A DNA stretch of 64,000 nucleotides, taken from the NCBI GenBank assembly GCA_040381215.1, contig JBEIHO010000001.1, forward strand, positions 1 to 64,000, in the 5' to 3' direction. Positions 20,573 to 29,007 of the stretch are shown here, in pieces (position 1 is the first letter of the stretch; each line of letters opens with the position of its first letter). Both the position numbers and the translations under genes were made by a program. A model generated the notes under the pieces. That model saw only the letters and a program-made list of their open reading frames with translations. It did not search any database and was not told the origin of the DNA. Source of the stretch: SZUA-430 sp040381215. Lineage in GTDB: Bacteria > Pseudomonadota > Alphaproteobacteria > Micropepsales > Micropepsaceae.

Positions 20573-21295
20573 TCAATACATGTGCTGGCCGCCATTGATC
20601 GACATGGTCGACCCCGTGACAAAACCAGCATCGTCGGCAACGAGGAACAAGACACCGCGCGCGATTTCGTCAGCCTTTCCCAGTCGGCCGACCGGGATCT
20701 TGGCAACGATTTTTTCCAGAACATTGGCCGGAACCGCAGCCACCATGTCGGTATCGATATATCCCGGCGCGATGGCGTTGACGGTGATCCCCTTGGGAGC
20801 ACCCTCCTGTGCCAGCGCCTTCGTAAAGCCGTGGATCCCGGACTTTGCGGCCGCGTAGTTCACCTGGCCATACTGTCCGGCCTGCCCGTTGATCGAACCG
20901 ATATTCACGATGCGGCCGAAGCCGCGCTCCAGCATGCCGTCCCACACAGCCTTGCACATGTTGAAGCAGCCACCGAGGTTGGTGTCGAGAACCTCATCCC
21001 ATTGCTGCCGGCTCTGCTTCTTCAACGTGGCATCACGCGTGATCCCGGCATTGTTGACGACGACATCGACAGGACCAAGCTTGGCGACGACGGCAGCAAC
21101 GCCCTTCATGCACTGGTCATAGTCCGCGACATCCCACTTGAAGACGGCAATCCCGTGCTTGTCGGAGAAGGCCTTCGCCCGCTCGTCATTGCCGGCATAA
21201 TTGGCAGCGACGGTATAGCCCGCCTTCTTCAAGCCCAGAGAAATGGCTTCGCCAATCCCGCGCGTGCCACCCGTGACAATAGCAACCCTCGACAT
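20573..21295 (-). CDS. phaB: acetoacetyl-CoA reductase
   Basis: 240-residue SDR that reduces acetoacetyl-CoA to (R)-3-hydroxybutyryl-CoA with NADPH for polyhydroxybutyrate synthesis. Glycine motif TGGTRGIGEAI is near the N-terminus, NNAGITRD near 85, and the active-site YAAAKSG with upstream GSINGQAGQ near 135-155. The GSINGQ-G and GGCFNMCKAVWDGM signatures separate it from FabG. AAGGAG precedes the ATG. It lies 24 bases after phaA, forming a phaAB operon. Confidence 0.95.
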   Translation of the reverse strand: MSRVAIVTGGTRGIGEAISLGLKKAGYTVAANYAGNDERAKAFSDKHGIAVFKWDVADYDQCMKGVAAVVAKLGPVDVVVNNAGITRDATLKKQSRQQWDEVLDTNLGGCFNMCKAVWDGMLERGFGRIVNIGSINGQAGQYGQVNYAAAKSGIHGFTKALAQEGAPKGITVNAIAPGYIDTDMVAAVPANVLEKIVAKIPVGRLGKADEIARGVLFLVADDAGFVTGSTMSINGGQHMY

Positions 21296-21319
21296 GTCCT
21301 TCTCCTTGATCGCGATTGA

Positions 21320-22495
21320 CTAGCGTTCGACGCACAGGGCAATGCCCATGCCGCCACCGATGCAAAGCGTGGCAAGCCCTTTGCGGGCATCCCGTTTCTG
21401 CATTTCGTGCAGGAGCGTGACCAGCACCCGCGCCCCCGAAGCCCCGATGGGATGCCCGATCGCGATCGCACCCCCGTTGACGTTCACCTTCGCGGGGTCC
21501 CACCCCATGTCCTTGTTCACCGCGCAAGCCTGCGCCGCGAAAGCTTCATTCGCTTCGATGAGATCAAGGTCGCCAACGCTCCACCCCGCCTTTTTCAGCG
21601 CAAGCCGCGACGCCGGGATCGGCCCCGTACCCATGATCTTGGGATCCACACCAGCCTGCGCCCACGACTTGATCAGGGCCAAAGGCTTCAGTCCGCGTCG
21701 GTCAGCTTCCTTGGCCGACATGAGAACAACCGCCGCCGCTCCATCGTTGATGCCGCTGGCATTGGCGGCCGTCACGGTTCCACCGTCCCGCTGGAACGCC
21801 GGCCGCAAGTCCTTGAGCGAGTCATATGTCACCCCGTCACGGATATACTCATCCGTATCGACGAGGCGCTCGGCCTTCCTCTCCTTGACGGTGACAGGCG
21901 CAATTTCAGCCTTGAACCGCCCGCCCTTGCGCGCAGCTTCGGCCTTGTTCTGCGACGCCATGGCAAACTGGTCCTGTTGCTCACGAGTGATCTGCCACTC
22001 CTTGGCGACATTCTCCGCCGTATTGCCCATGTGGTAGCCGTTGAACACATCCATGAGCCCATCCTTGATCATGGTATCGACGAATTCCAGCGCCCCCATC
22101 TTCTGTCCGGCCCGCAAATAGGCGGCATGCGGCGCCATGGACATCGACTCCTGGCCACCCGCGATCACGATGTGGGAATCCCCGTTGGCGATCGCCTGAT
22201 GGCCCAGCGCCACCGCCCTCAACCCCGACCCGCAGAGCTGGTTCACGCCCCACGCAGGGACCTCAACCGGTATCCCGGCATGAATGGCAGCCTGACGCGC
22301 CGGGTTTTGCCCCTGTGCCGCGGAAAGGATCTGCCCGAGGATGACTTCGCTGACATCGCGAGGATCCAGGTTGGCCCGCTTGAGAACCTCCTTGATCGCA
22401 GTCCTTCCAAGCTCGTGCGCGGCTACGTTTGCAAACGCGCCGTTGAACGACCCCACAGGGGTTCGTGCAGCTGCAACAATCGCGACGTCAGACAT
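21320..22495 (-). CDS. phaA: acetyl-CoA acetyltransferase (beta-ketothiolase)
   Basis: 391 residues. The acylation-site cysteine is in VNQLCGSGLRAVALG (about 85-99). The C-terminal catalytic His and Cys are in NVNGGAIAIGHPIGASG and ATLCIGGGMGIA. It condenses two acetyl-CoA to acetoacetyl-CoA, the first step of PHB synthesis. First gene of a phaAB operon, divergent from phaR. No PHA synthase is in the window. Confidence 0.96.
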   Translation of the reverse strand: MSDVAIVAAARTPVGSFNGAFANVAAHELGRTAIKEVLKRANLDPRDVSEVILGQILSAAQGQNPARQAAIHAGIPVEVPAWGVNQLCGSGLRAVALGHQAIANGDSHIVIAGGQESMSMAPHAAYLRAGQKMGALEFVDTMIKDGLMDVFNGYHMGNTAENVAKEWQITREQQDQFAMASQNKAEAARKGGRFKAEIAPVTVKERKAERLVDTDEYIRDGVTYDSLKDLRPAFQRDGGTVTAANASGINDGAAAVVLMSAKEADRRGLKPLALIKSWAQAGVDPKIMGTGPIPASRLALKKAGWSVGDLDLIEANEAFAAQACAVNKDMGWDPAKVNVNGGAIAIGHPIGASGARVLVTLLHEMQKRDARKGLATLCIGGGMGIALCVER

Positions 22496-22673
22496 GGGTT
22501 TGGCTCCTTCGGGTCACGGGTCAACAAGAACGGTGTTAACGTTGAGGATGGCATGACGCATGCACGCACGCCACGCAATTCCGGCAGATTTGCGCGAGTT
22601 TCCACCCAAACGCACCCAACACAAACCCGCACGCGGATCAGCGATAGGAATGGAGCGCGAACTCGCCTAGAAT

Positions 22674-22718
22674 GCACTGCAACAAGGCTGCGTTGCGTGC
22701 AATGCGGCAAGTCAGCAA
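22674..22718 (+). promoter_or_regulatory. TGC-rich candidate PhaR operator upstream of phaR
   Basis: The stretch immediately 5' of phaR carries TGCACTGCAA and the dyad TTGC-GT-GCAA (22693-22702) followed by more GCGGCAA and GCAATGC words. PhaR of alphaproteobacteria is known to autoregulate through TGC-rich inverted sites of the CTGC/GCAG type. Assignment here is inference from sequence resemblance and position. Confidence 0.4.
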
Positions 22719-22735
22719 TGCGGGATGAAACGCCC

Positions 22736-23353
22736 ATGACAACTGCAAGCAACGACCCGATTACCATCAAGAAGTACGCGAACCGTCGCCTCTACAACAC
22801 GGCAACATCGAGCTACGTCACGCTTGATCACCTCGCAGACATGGTCAAGCGCGGCCAGGAGTTCAACGTGCACGACGCCAAGACCGGCGAAGACATCACG
22901 CGCGCGGTGTTGACCCAGATCATTTTTGAGGAAGAAGGCAAAGGCGGCCAGCAATTGCTGCCGATCCAGTTCCTGCGCCAGCTGATCCGCTTCTACGGCG
23001 ACAGCATGCAGGCCATCCTGCCGGGCTACCTGAACCTGAGCATGGATTCGTTTTCGAAAAACCATGAGCGCATGCGCGAGCAACTGACATCGACCTTCGG
23101 TGGCAAGACCATGCTGAAGGACTTCGAGGGGCTCGCCCGACAGAACATGGCCATGTTCGAGCGCACACTGAGGATGTTCACGCCCTTCGGCGCCTTGATG
23201 CCGAACCGGGCGCAGGAACGGGATGATGCCGGCTCTGGCGAAGCCGCACCCGAGTATGGACCCGCCCCCACCGCGGACCAGGAAATTGCCGAATTGAAGG
23301 CACAGATCGACGCGATGCGTCGCCAACTCGACGATCTGGCCAATCGCAAGTAA
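22736..23353 (+). CDS. phaR: polyhydroxyalkanoate synthesis repressor PhaR
   Basis: 205 residues. The N-terminal DNA-binding domain is diagnostic: ITIKKYANRRLYNTATSSYV and LADMVKRGQEFNVHDAKTGE (about residues 8-55). Next come the PHB-accumulation regulatory region (LLPIQFLRQLIRFYGDSMQ) and a C-terminal heptad-like coiled coil (EIAELKAQIDAMRRQLDDL). It senses nascent PHB granules and represses PHA genes including its own. Divergent from phaAB with a 240-base gap. The frame is open far upstream antisense to phaA; the ATG at 22736 is the family start. Confidence 0.95.
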   Translation: MTTASNDPITIKKYANRRLYNTATSSYVTLDHLADMVKRGQEFNVHDAKTGEDITRAVLTQIIFEEEGKGGQQLLPIQFLRQLIRFYGDSMQAILPGYLNLSMDSFSKNHERMREQLTSTFGGKTMLKDFEGLARQNMAMFERTLRMFTPFGALMPNRAQERDDAGSGEAAPEYGPAPTADQEIAELKAQIDAMRRQLDDLANRK

Positions 23354-23390
23354 CCTCGGCTGAGTTCATTTTCGACAAGTGGAGAGCGCC

Positions 23391-23933
23391 GTGAACCGGT
23401 TCGCCAATGCCTTGGTTGCCGCCTGCATTTTTGTCGTGGCTGCGCCTCCTCAGGCAGAGGCCGCCAACAAGAGCCACGTTGAACGCGCCCGTGACACCAA
23501 GGGAATTGCGGAATGCAACCGCTGCGACCTGTCCGGCGCCAACCTTGAGAATGGCTTCTTCCAGCTGGCAGTCCTTCTTGAAGCAAACCTGTCCGATGCC
23601 AAGCTTGACGGCGCCAATCTGGCCGGCGCGCAACTCGCAGGCGCCAATCTGAGAAACGCCTCTCTGCGATACGCAAACTTGTCTGGCGCGCGTCTCGACG
23701 GAGCAGACCTGAGGGGCGCCGACCTCAGCCACGCCTGGCTGAACTGGACATGGCTTGTCGGGGCAAATCTGGAAGGTGCCAACCTGTCCAACGCCGTATT
23801 CGTTGGCACCCAGATCCAGGGAACGGATCTGTCGAAAACGCTCGGTCTGACGGCCGAGCAGGCTGCCAGGGCCTGCGCCACGGCGCAGACGCGCTTTCCA
23901 GCCGGATTGCGACCGGCCTATTGCAGGAATTGA
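23391..23933 (+). CDS. secreted pentapeptide-repeat protein
   Basis: About 180 residues from a GTG preceded by GGAG at good spacing (an in-frame GTG at 23379 also exists). Residues 1-26 form a signal peptide (ANALVAACIFVVAAPPQAEA). From about 45 to 135 there are tandem A(D/N)LxX repeats (CDLSGANLENG, ANLSDAKLDGANLAGAQLAG, ARLDGADLRGADLS), which fold as a right-handed quadrilateral beta-helix. A CNRC motif precedes the repeats and a Cys lies at the C-terminus. Function unknown; periplasmic location is inferred. Confidence 0.85.
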   Translation: MNRFANALVAACIFVVAAPPQAEAANKSHVERARDTKGIAECNRCDLSGANLENGFFQLAVLLEANLSDAKLDGANLAGAQLAGANLRNASLRYANLSGARLDGADLRGADLSHAWLNWTWLVGANLEGANLSNAVFVGTQIQGTDLSKTLGLTAEQAARACATAQTRFPAGLRPAYCRN

Positions 23934-24305
23934 TCAGGCGCCGCCTTCGTCGCGAAGAGCCCACTGTGCGCCGACAAACGCACCCTTGACCAGCGGCAGC
24001 AGAAGCAGCGTGGCGGCCACGATACCCCCAAGCGTGGTGACGGTAACGATCTCCACCGGCAAGGTACGCACCACCTCCAGAAGCAACAGCGGCCCAAGCA
24101 GCAAGTGCCCGACAATCAGGATCGTGAAATAGGCCGGTCCGTCATCCGACTTGTATTGCGCCAACTCATGCCCGCAGGCCGCACAGCTACCCGCCACCTT
24201 CAGATAGGAAGTGAAAAGCTTCGCATCTCCGCAAGCCGGACAACGTCCCGCGAGGCCACGCCTCAGCCCCTTCCAGAAGTTTCGGTCTTGTCCAGCCTCG
24301 CTCAT
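23934..24305 (-). CDS. DUF983 membrane protein
   Basis: 123 residues. The N-terminal half has paired cysteines RCPACGDAKLF and CAACGHEL, like a small zinc ribbon. Two transmembrane helices follow (AYFTILIVGHLLLGPLLLLE and a second near residues 88-110). This is the DUF983 architecture common in alphaproteobacteria, often near cytochrome oxidase genes, though none is here. The frame is open upstream to 24524, but the family begins at this ATG. It ends tail-to-tail with the pentapeptide gene with no gap. Confidence 0.85.
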   Translation of the reverse strand: MSEAGQDRNFWKGLRRGLAGRCPACGDAKLFTSYLKVAGSCAACGHELAQYKSDDGPAYFTILIVGHLLLGPLLLLEVVRTLPVEIVTVTTLGGIVAATLLLLPLVKGAFVGAQWALRDEGGA

Positions 24306-24402
24306 GATCGATGGCGCCCCGCTCTGTCTGCAAGCACGCATCATAGTCCCTGAGCCCGCACTTCGCCGCTCTCCGCGGTGTCGCAGGCAAGCGGGCCTCG
24401 GC

Positions 24403-26106
24403 CTAGGCAGGCTTGCTCCAGGGCTCCGCAATGCAGGGAGCGCCGTAATGGATACCCTGGAAATAATCGACACCGAAACCGCGCAGGATCTCGCTTTCCC
24501 GCTCACTGCCAACCCACTCGGCAACAGTCATGAGGTTGAAGTTCTTCGCAAGATTGACAAGCGTGCTCACGAAGATCTGGTTGTCCCGACTGTCGGCGAG
24601 ATCCTTGACGAAGGTGCCATCGACTTTCACCATGTCGACCTTCAGTGACTGAAGGTTGCGGAACGAGGTATAGCCCGCGCCGAAATCGTCGATCGCAACC
24701 CTGGCCCCAAGCGTGCGGATACGGCTGACGAAACGCATGCTCTCTTCGATGTCGATGAGGGCCGCCGTCTCGGTAAGTTCGACGATCAGCCGGGGGGCCA
24801 CTTCCTTGTGTGCCTCGATATAGGACACGAAAGCTTCCAGCGACGGACGATCCGACGCCGTCATGCCCGACACATTGAGGGTAAAGCAGGATCCACGGCT
24901 CCGCTTCAGGGCATCGACCGTCAACTCGAGCACCCGGCGGTCAAGCCTGCGGACCAGTCCGAGTTGCTCGGCAACGGCGATGAAGTCACCGGCAGCGATG
25001 ACCTGGCCTTCCGGTCGCACGATACGCGCCAGGCATTCATGCATGGCGACCGCACCCGTCGCGGCATCGACGATCGGCTGGTACGCGAGAACGACCCTGT
25101 TCTCGTCCAGTGCAGTGACAATCTGGTCCCCGATGAGAACAGCGCGCTTGCGCAACGAGTCCCGTTGCGGAGAATGGGCATACGAGGCGTAATTGTCGCG
25201 CCCATAGACCTTCGCGCGGTCAAGGGCTTCCTCAGCACGGGACATCGCCTCCTGGCTGTTGCGTGCATCATGGGGAAGTGACACCGCGCCCACGGAAACG
25301 CTGACGCTCACGGCACCTTTGCGCGTCGGGATGACCTTGGACCTGGCGACATCGCGGAATTGCCCTGCCCTTATGCTCATGTCGGTCGGCTTGCAGCCCT
25401 CGACAAGAATGCCGAACTTGTTACCCGCCGTCCTGCCGATGGCACACCCCGGACCCGCCGTCTCCGCAAGCCGCCTGCCGATGGCCACAATGACCTCATC
25501 CGCCATATCGAACCCGTAGGTCTCGTTGATGACAGCAAGGTCATCGATGGCGACAACGAAATAAGCCGACGCCCTGCGATCTGCCACCGGCGTGAGTTCG
25601 AGGATCTGCGCAAGGCTGTCCCGCAGCCTCATCCGGTTCAGATGCCCCGTCAATTCATCATAGCTTGCAGCCCAGCTGTAGTGAGCCTCACGCAGTTTTC
25701 GCTCGGTGATATTGCGCAGGACACCCACGATCCGCCCGACACCACCATCGCGGCCAGGCACGCACACGCCGCAATCCTCGACCCACAACGGGTCTGAAGA
25801 TGTCTGCATCGGATACTCCAGGCGGAAGGGCTTCCCGTCGAGCGGTGCCTCATGTGCAATCCGGGAACGGGCTTCGGCAGCCTCACTGTCGATCAGTGCA
25901 TGAAATCGCGCCGCAGAGCCGAAATCGGCCTCGCGCCCGATGCCAAGCGCCTTGCTGGGGTCGCTGCTCCACGTGATTTCGCCATCGCCCGGCGTCCAGT
26001 CATAGACCAGGTCACCAGAAGCCGCGAGCGCAAGTCGCAAGCGCTCCGTCTCTCGCAATTCGTTCATGCGATGGCTTGCCGACGCGGCGTTTGCTCGACC
26101 GAACAT
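24403..26106 (-). CDS. PAS-GGDEF-EAL protein, GGDEF decayed, probable c-di-GMP phosphodiesterase
   Basis: 567 residues, no transmembrane segment. A PAS/PAC sensor spans about 15-140 (DLVYDWTPGDGEITWSSDPS, VGVLRNITERKL). A GGDEF-type domain at about 145-300 has AGNKF in place of GGDEF, so cyclase activity is unlikely. The EAL domain at about 315-560 keeps Glu of the ExL motif (MHECLARI), LNVSG, VELTETA, IDDFGAGYTSF, VKVDGTFV and FQGIHYG, so phosphodiesterase activity is plausible. The usual AEGVE is AEWVG here. Likely a cytosolic signal-dependent c-di-GMP hydrolase. Confidence 0.88.
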   Translation of the reverse strand: MFGRANAASASHRMNELRETERLRLALAASGDLVYDWTPGDGEITWSSDPSKALGIGREADFGSAARFHALIDSEAAEARSRIAHEAPLDGKPFRLEYPMQTSSDPLWVEDCGVCVPGRDGGVGRIVGVLRNITERKLREAHYSWAASYDELTGHLNRMRLRDSLAQILELTPVADRRASAYFVVAIDDLAVINETYGFDMADEVIVAIGRRLAETAGPGCAIGRTAGNKFGILVEGCKPTDMSIRAGQFRDVARSKVIPTRKGAVSVSVSVGAVSLPHDARNSQEAMSRAEEALDRAKVYGRDNYASYAHSPQRDSLRKRAVLIGDQIVTALDENRVVLAYQPIVDAATGAVAMHECLARIVRPEGQVIAAGDFIAVAEQLGLVRRLDRRVLELTVDALKRSRGSCFTLNVSGMTASDRPSLEAFVSYIEAHKEVAPRLIVELTETAALIDIEESMRFVSRIRTLGARVAIDDFGAGYTSFRNLQSLKVDMVKVDGTFVKDLADSRDNQIFVSTLVNLAKNFNLMTVAEWVGSERESEILRGFGVDYFQGIHYGAPCIAEPWSKPA

Positions 26107-26305
26107 CGAGACCGTCCCCCCAACTGAATGCTCAAAGGCGGAGGGCCGTTCGCCTCATCTCGCGATACGCAGCACGATAGCCACCACCTTTTAAGAAAGG
26201 CGGAACAGCAGGCCGCAAGACCCACGGCTGGAGGCATGTCCCCTGCCGTTAAGCTTAACAATCCTGCGCCGGAAGTGGCACGCCGCATGCGACACGGCAT
26301 CAAGC
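26107..26305. other. gene-free upstream region of the EAL gene
   Basis: Upstream sequence of the minus-strand EAL gene. It contains a perfect 12-base palindrome GTTAAGCTTAAC at 26248-26259 and a TTTTAAGAAA run near 26189. I see no convincing paired promoter boxes. No supported gene. Confidence 0.5.
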
Positions 26306-26635
26306 ATGATCAGGATCAGGCCAAATTGTCCCATTTCGGCGCGAGCGACCACCTTCGCTGCGCGCCGGATAGCGCCGGTTGCTCCGACGCTGCGCGTGGA
26401 AGACCGAGGAGCGCGGTCTTCCCCCGGAGCGGAGCAACCGGCGCAAACGCATGCAAAACGGCCCGCAGCTGAACCAAGGCCAGCGCGTCAGCCCTATGCC
26501 GCAAGCTTCGTCTCGCAAATCCTGGGGCAAGAAGGGACGCAACGCGGATCCCAGGCGCTCAGGGCTGCCCGCAGCTACGAGGCCGCAGACAGGATCGATG
26601 CGCCTCGCTGGCAATGGCTATCGACGCGGCTCTGA
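26306..26635 (+). CDS. possible small protein interrupted by a palindrome
   Basis: 109-codon frame that overlaps the 3' end of the minus-strand helix-turn-helix gene by 18 bases. The C-terminal part (PYAASFVSQILGQEG, then ALRAARSYEAADRIDA) resembles short uncharacterised alphaproteobacterial proteins with an aSFvsQiLgQ-like motif followed by an Ala/Arg-rich tail ending in Tyr. The first 50 residues translate a large palindrome and look unconstrained. No clear ribosome binding site is seen; a GTG at 26396 is another start. Low-confidence gene. Confidence 0.35.
   Translation: MIRIRPNCPISARATTFAARRIAPVAPTLRVEDRGARSSPGAEQPAQTHAKRPAAEPRPARQPYAASFVSQILGQEGTQRGSQALRAARSYEAADRIDAPRWQWLSTRL
26372..26444. 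repeat. nested perfect palindrome (15-bp outer, 9-bp inner stem)
   Basis: Outer arms 26372-26386 and 26430-26444 are exact reverse complements (GCGCCGGTTGCTCCG). Inside them, 26398-26406 and 26414-26422 (GGAAGACCG / CGGTCTTCC) form a second perfect stem with a 7-base loop. No T-run follows, so it is not a normal terminator. It could be a palindromic repeat element or a structured RNA segment. Confidence 0.7.
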
Positions 26636-26968
26636 CGCACGAAGCCGATCAATCTCAAGGGCCAGCGCACGAACCTGCTTCTCAAGCTGCTCAATCCGCT
26701 GCTCCAGCGCCTGCACCGAGGGTCCAGCCGAAGTCTCATCGGCTGGCACGGGCGTTGAAACGCCCGCGCGCTCGGCAACTGTCAAGGGCGATACGTTGAG
26801 AAACCGCGCGAGCAGGGCAACGTCGCGCGCCGACAGCTCCCGCTGGTCCTTCCAGAGTTCCTCGACCTGAACAGCATTAAGGGAAAGCAGACGCGCGATG
26901 TCGGCACGGCTGGTTCCCATCCTGGTCAATTGCGCATCGAACCATGCCTGGTCAAAGAAGAGAGCCAT
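26618..26968 (-). CDS. small protein with N-terminal helix-turn-helix and C-terminal coiled coil
   Basis: 116 residues. Residues about 5-60 look like a Cro/C1-type helix-turn-helix (MGTSRADIARLLSLN, VALLARFLNVSPLTVAERAGV). A Pro/Ser linker and a heptad-patterned coiled coil (VQALEQRIEQLEKQVRALAL) follow at about 85-110. The ATG lies one base after the enoyl-CoA hydratase stop (TGACATG), so the two are translationally coupled. Target unknown; likely a dimeric DNA-binding regulator. Confidence 0.75.
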   Translation of the reverse strand: MALFFDQAWFDAQLTRMGTSRADIARLLSLNAVQVEELWKDQRELSARDVALLARFLNVSPLTVAERAGVSTPVPADETSAGPSVQALEQRIEQLEKQVRALALEIDRLRASEPRR

Positions 26969-26969
26969 G

Positions 26970-27773
26970 TCAGCGTCCCTGGAACCGGGGCTCGCGTTTC
27001 TCGAGGAAACTGGCCACGCCTTCTCGATGATCCTCGGTCTGGAACAAGCGACCCAACGTGCCGGACACCCAACTGCCGAACTCATCAAGATCGCGAGCCG
27101 AAGCGCGCCGCATCCCTTCCTTCATGTAGCGAAGAGCCAGGGGAGCATTGGCACCGATCCGGGAAGCGAGTGCCTGCGCCGTCGAAATGAGCTCCCCATG
27201 CGCCACGACCCGCGAAACAAGGCCCCATGCAAGCGCGGACTGCGCGTCGATGATGTCGCCCGTGAACAGCAGCTCTGAGGCGCGCTCCGGACCAACAAGG
27301 CGCGGCAGGATCATCATGCCAGGCGCATCGGAAACAAGGCCCCGCTTGATGAAGATCTCGCCAAACCGCGCCCGCTCCGAAGCCACGCGAATGTCGGCAA
27401 GAAGGCAAAGCTCCATCCCCCACCCGACAGCTGCACCGTTGACGGCGGCGATGAGCGGCCGATCACAGGCATGAATGGCCGCCGCCGCAGGCGTCAGGTA
27501 AGGACGAACCGCAGCCAGGCGCGCCTGGCTGTGTTGGCGCTGCGGACCAGCCATCATCTGCTTGACGTCCTCACCAGAGCAGAATGCCGGATCAGCGCCA
27601 GTCAGGACGACAACGGCGATGCCGTCGTCCGACTGTATGTGCCGGAACACCGCCTCGAGATCCGCATAGGCTTGGGCATTGAGGGCATTTCGCACCTCTG
27701 GACGGTTTATGGTTACGCTAGCAACCCGCTCGTTGACCGTGAACAGGAGCGTTTCGTAGTCCGGGCAAGCCAT
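26970..27773 (-). CDS. enoyl-CoA hydratase/isomerase family protein
   Basis: 267-residue crotonase-fold protein. TINRPEVRNALN is near residue 20, CSGEDVKQM near 65 (oxyanion-hole region) and NGAAVGWGMELCLLADIRVA near 110-130. The second catalytic Glu region (RFGEIFIKRGL) is present. Substrate is not evident. The frame is open far upstream, but homologues begin MACPDYETLLF, so the ATG at 27773 is used. It diverges from the Rieske oxygenase gene. Confidence 0.9.
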   Translation of the reverse strand: MACPDYETLLFTVNERVASVTINRPEVRNALNAQAYADLEAVFRHIQSDDGIAVVVLTGADPAFCSGEDVKQMMAGPQRQHSQARLAAVRPYLTPAAAAIHACDRPLIAAVNGAAVGWGMELCLLADIRVASERARFGEIFIKRGLVSDAPGMMILPRLVGPERASELLFTGDIIDAQSALAWGLVSRVVAHGELISTAQALASRIGANAPLALRYMKEGMRRASARDLDEFGSWVSGTLGRLFQTEDHREGVASFLEKREPRFQGR

Positions 27774-27863
27774 GGACCCTCCCCCTCGATCGGGGTTTGA
27801 ATGATCGACGTCGGCACGATCATTCTGATACAGTCCCTGCCTTGCAAGTCCAAGATCACAAGC

Positions 27864-28922
27864 ATGACCCAGAATCAGGACGCCCCCACAGGCAACCATT
27901 TGCGGAACCTGTGGTACTTCGCCGTTCACGCACATACGCTCAAGCCCGGAGAGATCCGGCACAAGAAGATCCTGGGCGAGCCCATCCTCCTGGGCAGGAC
28001 CACCGACGGCGAAGCATTCGCGTTGCGCGATCTGTGCCCGCATCGCGGCGTGCCCCTGTCGAAGGGACGCATGGTCGATGACACCGTCGAGTGCCCCTAT
28101 CATGGCTGGCGCTTCGGTCCTGCCGGACAATGCAAGCTGATACCCTCCCTGGTCGGGCAGGAAGGCGTCGACCCCAGCAGGATCAACGTCTATCGCTATC
28201 ACGTCTCCGAACAGAACGGCCTCGTCTGGATCTACATGGCGCAGGACGAGCGCAACGCAACACCAACCGCCCCGCCCCCGCGATTACCCATTTCCGAACA
28301 GGCACGCCCGACGCTGATTGAATCGCAGCTCTTTCCCTGCCCCATCGACCACGCAGTCGTCGGCCTGATGGACCCGGCCCACGGCCCGTTCGTGCACAAG
28401 GCATGGTGGTGGCGCTCGCAAAGCTCGAGCTACGCCAAGGAAAAGAAATACGAGCCTTCGCCCATGGGCTTCACCATGGTGACCCATGCCCCTTCGAGCA
28501 ACTCGACGCTCTACAAATTGCTCGGCGGCGACCGGACCACGGAGATTTCCTTCCAGCTCCCGAGCACCCGCGTCGAACACATCAAGGCGGGAACGTCGGA
28601 AATCGTGGGCCTGACGACATGCACGCCGCTCAGCGACACCGAAACCGAGGTGACGCAGACCTTCTACTGGAACCTCTCCTGGATGGCGCCACTCAAGCCG
28701 CTGGCGCAACTGGTTGCGCGTACCTTCCTTGGACAGGACAGGAAGATTGTAACGGACCAGATGGAAGGGCTGAAATACAACCCGCGCATGATGCTCATTC
28801 AGGACGCGGATACACCCGCGATCTGGTACTTCCGGCTGAAGCGCGAATGGGCATCAGCCCTGGCGGATCGGCGTGAATTTACCAATCCCGTGAAACCCGC
28901 GACCTTGCGCTGGCGCAGCTAG
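27864..28922 (+). CDS. Rieske non-heme iron oxygenase, alpha-subunit type
   Basis: 352 residues. The Rieske [2Fe-2S] motifs are CPHRGVPL and CPYHGWRF (about residues 60-85). The mononuclear-iron region has DHAVVGLMDPAHGPFVH with two His, and a C-terminal Asp is likely. It resembles single-component aromatic-ring or cell-bound oxygenases of the phthalate/pheophorbide type. Substrate unknown; no ferredoxin reductase gene is adjacent. An in-frame ATG at 27801 is less likely as start. Confidence 0.88.
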   Translation: MTQNQDAPTGNHLRNLWYFAVHAHTLKPGEIRHKKILGEPILLGRTTDGEAFALRDLCPHRGVPLSKGRMVDDTVECPYHGWRFGPAGQCKLIPSLVGQEGVDPSRINVYRYHVSEQNGLVWIYMAQDERNATPTAPPPRLPISEQARPTLIESQLFPCPIDHAVVGLMDPAHGPFVHKAWWWRSQSSSYAKEKKYEPSPMGFTMVTHAPSSNSTLYKLLGGDRTTEISFQLPSTRVEHIKAGTSEIVGLTTCTPLSDTETEVTQTFYWNLSWMAPLKPLAQLVARTFLGQDRKIVTDQMEGLKYNPRMMLIQDADTPAIWYFRLKREWASALADRREFTNPVKPATLRWRS

Positions 28923-29007
28923 CACGGGCGGCATCGGACTTGCGACGTAGCCCGAAAGAGCCCCGGATCTGTTCCGGTTTGGCAAACTGTGCGCGTCGGG
29001 TCTGCCC

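Noticed and set aside
21407..22735. Upstream extension of phaR into the region antisense to phaA
   Set aside because: PhaR homologues begin close to the ITIKKYANRRLYN motif; the extra 443 residues are antisense to phaA.
26248..26259. CtrA-type site at GTTAAGCTTAAC
   Set aside because: The known CtrA motif needs TTAA-N7-TTAA; here the two TTAA words are 2 bases apart.
26107..26617. Small structured RNA such as 4.5S or 6S RNA in the EAL upstream gap
   Set aside because: None of the conserved 4.5S apical motif or a 6S-like open bubble is visible; the palindrome is too regular for these RNAs.
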